A stretch of 11,080 bases of DNA from an uncultured Acidobacteriota bacterium. Its GTDB lineage: Bacteria > Acidobacteriota > Vicinamibacteria > Vicinamibacterales > UBA8438. The stretch covers positions 1 through 11,080 of the forward strand of contig CAJWMX010000051.1 in the NCBI GenBank assembly GCA_913043805.1, read 5' to 3'. Under the pieces are notes generated by a model that worked only from the letters and a program-made list of their open reading frames with translations, was not told the origin of the DNA and searched no databases. Position 1 is the stretch's first letter. Each line of letters begins with the position of its first letter. Positions 6,850-11,080 of this stretch are shown here, one piece after another. The position numbers and the translations under genes are program-made.

Positions 6850-7689
6850 TTACGCCGCCCCCCGCAGTCGCTCGATGCGCTGGGCGGTCGGCGGGTGGGT
6901 GCTGAAGAGGTTCCCGAGCGCCGCCCGCGAGAATGGCTTGACGATGAACATGTGCGCGGTGGCCGGGCTCGCGTCGAGCGGCACGCGCTTGGCCGCCGTC
7001 TCGATCTTGCGCAAGGCATCGATCAGCCCGTGGGGACTGCCGACGATCTCGGCTGCCCCACGATCCGCCGCGAACTCCCGCGAGCGGGAAATCGCCGCCT
7101 GAATCAGCATGGCCGCCATCGGTCCGATGATCATCATCGCGATGAGCGCGATCGGATTGGCCCCTTCCCGATCGTCCCGGCCGCCGAGGCCCCCGAAGAA
7201 GGCGGCGAACTGCGCCATCCGGGCAATCCCCATGATTGCCGCCGCAATCGTCGCCGCCACCGAGCCAATCAGGATGTCTCGGTGCTTGACGTGCGCCAGC
7301 TCGTGCGCGATCACCCCTTCGAGCTCGTGTGGCGCCAGCAGCCTCAAGATGCCCTCGGTCGCCGCAACCGCTGCGTGTTCCGGATTCCGTCCCGTGGCGA
7401 ACGCATTGGGCGAGTCATCGGGAATGACATAGACCCGAGGCACCGGCAGGCTGGCCCGCTGAGCCAGATTGGCGGTCATGGCGTGCAGCGGATGCTCCGC
7501 GCCGACCTCCTGCGCTCGATACATCTTGAGCACGATCTTGTCGGAGAACCAGTAGGACCCGAAGTTCATCGCCACGGCGAACAGCAGCGCGATGACCAGT
7601 CCTCCCTGCCCGCCCAGCCGCTCGCCGATGACGAGCAGCAGACCGCTCAGCAAGGTCAGCAGCAGTACCGTCTTGAAGGTGTTTCCCAT
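6850..7689 (-). CDS. htpX: Membrane zinc metalloprotease HtpX (peptidase M48B)
   Basis: Inner-membrane protease that degrades misfolded or damaged membrane proteins alongside FtsH. The 279-residue protein has two N-terminal hydrophobic segments (about 5-21 and 31-48). The zinc motif HELAH gives ligands His129 and His133 with catalytic Glu130, and the third ligand Glu205 lies in SREFAAD. Two further hydrophobic stretches are at about 140-165 and 179-200. NAFATGRNPEHAAVAATEG (95-113) and FSTHPPTAQRIERL (262-275) are standard M48B blocks, and length matches the usual 280-295. The ATG at 7689 has a purine-rich SD, AGGGAGGA (complement of 7703-7710), about 13 bases away, which is somewhat long. 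The gene lies directly downstream of the decayed M20 gene, so it may be read from that gene's promoter. Its 3' end faces the radical-SAM gene 12 bases away, with no terminator visible between them. Confidence 0.95.
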   Translation of the reverse strand: MGNTFKTVLLLTLLSGLLLVIGERLGGQGGLVIALLFAVAMNFGSYWFSDKIVLKMYRAQEVGAEHPLHAMTANLAQRASLPVPRVYVIPDDSPNAFATGRNPEHAAVAATEGILRLLAPHELEGVIAHELAHVKHRDILIGSVAATIAAAIMGIARMAQFAAFFGGLGGRDDREGANPIALIAMMIIGPMAAMLIQAAISRSREFAADRGAAEIVGSPHGLIDALRKIETAAKRVPLDASPATAHMFIVKPFSRAALGNLFSTHPPTAQRIERLRGAA

Positions 7690-7714
7690 CTGAGGCCTTG
7701 AATCCTCCCTGTTC

Positions 7715-7730
7715 AGCGCCAGATGGCGCT
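7715..7730. repeat. Short GC hairpin just before the htpX ribosome binding site
   Basis: AGCGCC (7715-7720) and GGCGCT (7725-7730) are perfect inverted repeats around a 4-base loop, and a possible extra wobble pair extends the stem on the minus strand. The hairpin overlaps the TAG at 7729-7731 that ends the tail frame of the M20 remnant. It lies about 4 bases from the htpX SD (7703-7710). It lacks a T-run, so it is not a classic terminator. It could stabilise or modulate the htpX message. Confidence 0.35.
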
Positions 7731-8203
7731 AGCTCCCCTCCGCTGTTTCACGCAACAACGCCGCCAGCAGCGCGGCCCGACTCGGCCTTCATGTCGAGAA
7801 CGCCCGGACCGAACAGGCAACCGTCTCGGACCTCGATCGGCATCCGCTCCACCTGCCCAACCGGCCAGACGGTGTCAAAGTGCCCGAGCAGCATCAACGT
7901 TCTCGGCCCGGCTCCGAACTCGGCACGCAGATGATCGCCGGACGACGTCTGCGCCACCCGCGTCACCTGGCCGCCCATCTCTCGAAACCGCCGGTCCAGC
8001 GCGTCGCCACACCGGTCGACCGCCGCCTTGTCGGTCGTCGGCGATTCCAGCCGGACCAGTTCCAGAGTCACCTGCTCAGCCCAGTCCGCCTCCGCCTCGC
8101 AGAGGCGGAGCAGGTCTCGCCGACGGGTGTCGGTTGTACCCTCGGGGGCCGTGGTAATCCCGCGTTCCGGAGTCTCTCGTTCGCCTTGCACGGTTCTTCT
8201 CAC
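7729..8203 (-). pseudogene. Decayed M20-family metallopeptidase (N-terminal part, centre missing)
   Basis: From a GTG at 8203 the minus strand encodes about 140 residues matching the start of M20 peptidases (glutamate carboxypeptidase/CPG2-like). These include EQVTLELVRLESPTTDK, the zinc-ligand motif LLGHFDTVWPVG and RDGCLFGPGVLDMKA, which bears the bridging-Asp region. Homology stops right after DMKA near 7784; that frame ends at TGA 7748-7750. M20 enzymes are usually 370-400 residues, and the remaining catalytic and dimerisation parts are absent: htpX starts only 95 bases further on. In the adjacent frame, 7732-7788 reads RPSRAALLAALLRETAEGS to a TAG at 7729. This resembles an M20 C-terminus and suggests an internal deletion of about 700 bases with a frame change. 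It lacks most zinc ligands and cannot be an active peptidase. The N-terminal match is firm; the tail match is inference. Confidence 0.72.
8090..8110. repeat. 9-base inverted repeat inside the M20 remnant
   Basis: CTCCGCCTC (8090-8098) and GAGGCGGAG (8102-8110) are perfect inverted repeats with a 3-base GCA loop. They lie within the coding frame of the M20 remnant (around CEAEADW). No T-run follows on either strand. It is probably a codon-repeat coincidence (GAG GCG GAG GCG) but could form a strong hairpin. Confidence 0.3.
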
Positions 8204-8215
8204 GCCCGCATAATG
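8186..8215. promoter_or_regulatory. Divergent promoter with shared -10 between the M20 remnant and the secreted-protein gene
   Basis: On the plus strand, TTGCAC (8186-8191, 3 of 6 to consensus) is 17 bases before CATAAT (8209-8214, 5 of 6). The -10 ends 6 bases before the ATG at 8221. On the minus strand the same bases read CATTAT (8215 to 8210, 4 of 6), again 6 bases before the GTG at 8203. Both start codons therefore fall at the expected transcription start, and neither has an SD. The plus-strand promoter is better supported; the minus one has no recognisable -35. Confidence 0.4.
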
Positions 8216-8220
8216 ACCGG

Positions 8221-8805
8221 ATGGGTCGACGGGTCTCCTGTGGCGTGTTCGCCGTCCTCTTCGGAGCGGCGCTTCTCCTTCCGGCCCCGTCCGTCGAGGC
8301 CCAGCGACGCCAACCGGTACCACGCCCATTCCCACGACCCGGCGAGCCGACCCGAGGCGCCGCGGAAGCACCGCGCCCCCAACCGGCCGCGCCCGCACAA
8401 CCCGTCCAAGCTCCGGCGAGTGGACTCGGTGTGGCCACCGAGACGACACCAAGCGAAGCGACGCTCGGATTCCCGGTCTACCCCAGCGCCCAGTTCATCA
8501 CATCGTACGACGCCGGCCGAGGTCAGCGTTACTACCTCTTCGGGACCAACTCCAGCTACCAGGAGATGGTGAACTACTACGGGGTCGTCCTTGACGAGCG
8601 TGGTGATCGCGTCTTCGACGCACCGCCCACCCACATCTTCGAGATTGGACGGTTTCGCGAGGAGGAGATGGCGTTTCCGCCTGGAGTCACGATCAAGGAC
8701 TACACGTGGAACGGCGCAGCCGGTTATCTGAACCCCACCCAGGACCCCGAGTGGTTCAAGACCATCATCCAGATCGTGCCCGCCCCGCCCGGGCAGGCGC
8801 GATAA
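8221..8805 (+). CDS. Small secreted proline-rich protein, conserved hypothetical
   Basis: The 194-residue product has a clear signal peptide (GRR positive start, hydrophobic core 8-21, likely cleavage after VEA at 25-27). A Pro/Ala/Arg-rich, probably disordered linker follows (about 28-80). The compact C-terminal domain (about 82-188) is rich in Tyr, Phe and Gly: LGFPVYPSAQFITSYDAG, QRYYLFGTNSSYQEMVNYY, PPTHIFEIGRFREE and FKTIIQIVP. It resembles hypothetical proteins I associate with Acidobacteriota, with no assigned function. It has no cysteine after the signal, no lipobox and no catalytic motif I can name. The linker suggests a periplasmic domain held off the membrane or a partner. The ATG at 8221 was chosen because the signal peptide begins there. 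No SD is present, and a -10-like CATAAT lies 6 bases upstream. It converges on thiC with 19 bases between stops. Confidence 0.75.
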   Translation: MGRRVSCGVFAVLFGAALLLPAPSVEAQRRQPVPRPFPRPGEPTRGAAEAPRPQPAAPAQPVQAPASGLGVATETTPSEATLGFPVYPSAQFITSYDAGRGQRYYLFGTNSSYQEMVNYYGVVLDERGDRVFDAPPTHIFEIGRFREEEMAFPPGVTIKDYTWNGAAGYLNPTQDPEWFKTIIQIVPAPPGQAR

Positions 8806-8824
8806 GAAACTCGTTTCCCGCCGG

Positions 8825-10534
<1,710 letters not shown>

Positions 10535-10540
10535 GCTGGG

Positions 10541-10549
10541 ACTATAGCA
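10541..10549 (-). promoter_or_regulatory. Extended -10 promoter element of thiC
   Basis: On the minus strand TGCTATAGT (10549 to 10541) is an extended -10: TG, one base, then TATAGT (5 of 6 to TATAAT). It ends exactly 6 bases before the thiC ATG, so transcription would start at or next to the start codon. No good -35 lies 16-18 bases upstream. The element matches the one before rmlA at 8 of 9 positions. Confidence 0.45.
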
Positions 10550-10553
10550 CCAC

Positions 10554-10582
10554 CTGACCAGGGGGGACGGCTATAGTAGAAT
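10554..10582 (+). promoter_or_regulatory. Likely glyA promoter
   Basis: CTGACC (10554-10559, 4 of 6 to TTGACA) is 17 bases before TAGAAT (10577-10582, 5 of 6 to TATAAT). An overlapping GGCTATAGT (10569-10577) offers an alternative -10 like that of thiC. The predicted start near 10589 gives a leader of about 58 bases to the glyA ATG. The -35 region lies just upstream of the divergent thiC -10, so the two promoters could interfere. Confidence 0.45.
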
Positions 10583-10635
10583 CCGCTCGTAATCGCCCGT
10601 CCGGCACCGACCGGCTCCCATCCATCACCACGCTC

Positions 10636-10642
10636 GAAAGGA
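10636..10642 (+). promoter_or_regulatory. Shine-Dalgarno site of glyA
   Basis: GAAAGGA lies 4 bases before the glyA ATG and fixes that start. It contrasts with the neighbouring rmlA, thiC and 8221 genes, which have no recognisable SD. Confidence 0.6.
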
Positions 10643-10646
10643 CCTC

Positions 10647-11080
10647 ATGCCCTCCGCCACGGACGCCCCATCGAGTACCCGCCTGCGGACGCTGGCCGAG
10701 ACCGACCCGGCCATCGCCAGCGTGCTCGCCGACGAAACCAACCGGCAGAATTCTGGACTCGAGCTGATCGCCTCGGAGAACTTCGTGAGCCGAGCCGTCC
10801 TCGAAGCCGCGGGGTCGGTACTGACGAACAAGTACGCGGAGGGCTACCCCGGCCGTCGCTACTACGGCGGGTGCGAGCACGTCGACGTCGCCGAAGCGTT
10901 GGCCATCGAACGAGCCTGCGGGCTGTTCAGAGCCGACCATGCCAACGTCCAGCCGCACTCCGGCGCGCAGGCGAACATGGCCGCCTATTTCGCTCTGATC
11001 GAGGCCGGCGACACCGTCCTCGGTATGAACCTGGCGCACGGTGGCCACCTGACCCACGGACACCCGCTGAACTTCTCCGG
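10647..11080 (+). CDS. glyA: Serine hydroxymethyltransferase (5' part, runs off the window)
   Basis: PLP-dependent cytoplasmic enzyme interconverting serine + tetrahydrofolate and glycine + 5,10-methylene-tetrahydrofolate, the main source of one-carbon units. The frame stays open from the ATG at 10647 to the window edge, giving 144 codons of an expected 415-430. Signature blocks are LELIASENFVS (38-48), TNKYAEGYPGRRYYGG (60-75), a variant of the VD..E-A motif (79-84), NVQPHSGAQANMA (100-112) and NLAHGGHLTHG (128-138). The PLP-binding lysine lies beyond the window. The start is supported by GAAAGGA at 10636-10642, four bases before ATG, and by the usual short variable N-terminus. It is divergent from thiC. 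Confidence 0.96.
   Translation, partial: MPSATDAPSSTRLRTLAETDPAIASVLADETNRQNSGLELIASENFVSRAVLEAAGSVLTNKYAEGYPGRRYYGGCEHVDVAEALAIERACGLFRADHANVQPHSGAQANMAAYFALIEAGDTVLGMNLAHGGHLTHGHPLNFS

Noticed and set aside
8204..8452. N-terminal extension of the M20 remnant upstream to an ATG at 8452
   Set aside because: The first 83 codons are the antisense of the signal peptide and proline-rich linker of the 8221 gene, with no M20 similarity.
10535..10646. TPP riboswitch upstream of thiC
   Set aside because: None of the conserved THI-box core motifs can be seen, and there is little space if transcription starts near the ATG.

Overview
The window is GC-rich, densely coding chromosomal DNA from a Gram-negative (diderm) bacterium. 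An LptD-type outer-membrane LPS translocon implies an outer membrane. LptD and the secreted protein at 8221-8805 both resemble versions I associate with Acidobacteriota (Vicinamibacteria-like). That placement is inference from memory, not a database search. There are no rRNAs, tRNAs, CRISPR arrays, insertion sequences or phage genes.

Layout. (1) 121-2436, plus strand: lptD, encoding the beta-barrel that inserts lipopolysaccharide into the outer leaflet. (2) 2622-5718, plus strand: a tight three-gene nucleotide-sugar operon. It holds a long-form glucose-1-phosphate thymidylyltransferase (rmlA), dTDP-glucose 4,6-dehydratase (rmlB) and an SDR reductase most like GDP-4-keto-6-deoxy-mannose reductase. 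No rmlC or rmlD is present. (3) 5926-6837, plus strand: a radical-SAM protein of the SPL/Rv2578c family, preceded by a possible 49-codon small ORF and with a problematic start. (4) 6850-7689, minus strand: htpX, a membrane zinc protease, with a decayed M20 peptidase remnant directly upstream (7729-8203). (5) 8221-8805, plus strand: a small secreted proline-rich protein of unknown function, divergent from the remnant. (6) 8825-10534, minus strand: thiC (thiamine pyrimidine synthesis). (7) 10647 to the window edge, plus strand: the 5' part of glyA (serine hydroxymethyltransferase), divergent from thiC.

How the genes fit together. lptD and the sugar operon point to the cell envelope: LptD places LPS in the outer membrane, and the operon makes an activated 6-deoxy sugar that could decorate LPS or another glycan. 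htpX is envelope or membrane quality control. thiC and glyA are housekeeping cofactor and one-carbon genes sharing a 112-bp divergent intergenic region.

I see no obviously new multi-gene system such as a defence island, biosynthetic cluster or mobile element. The points most worth a second look are: the M20 peptidase with its middle deleted; the unusual third enzyme of the sugar operon; the interrupted N-terminus of the radical-SAM gene; and a repeated promoter layout in which a -10-like box lies about 6-9 nt before start codons that lack a Shine-Dalgarno (SD) sequence, suggesting leaderless transcripts.
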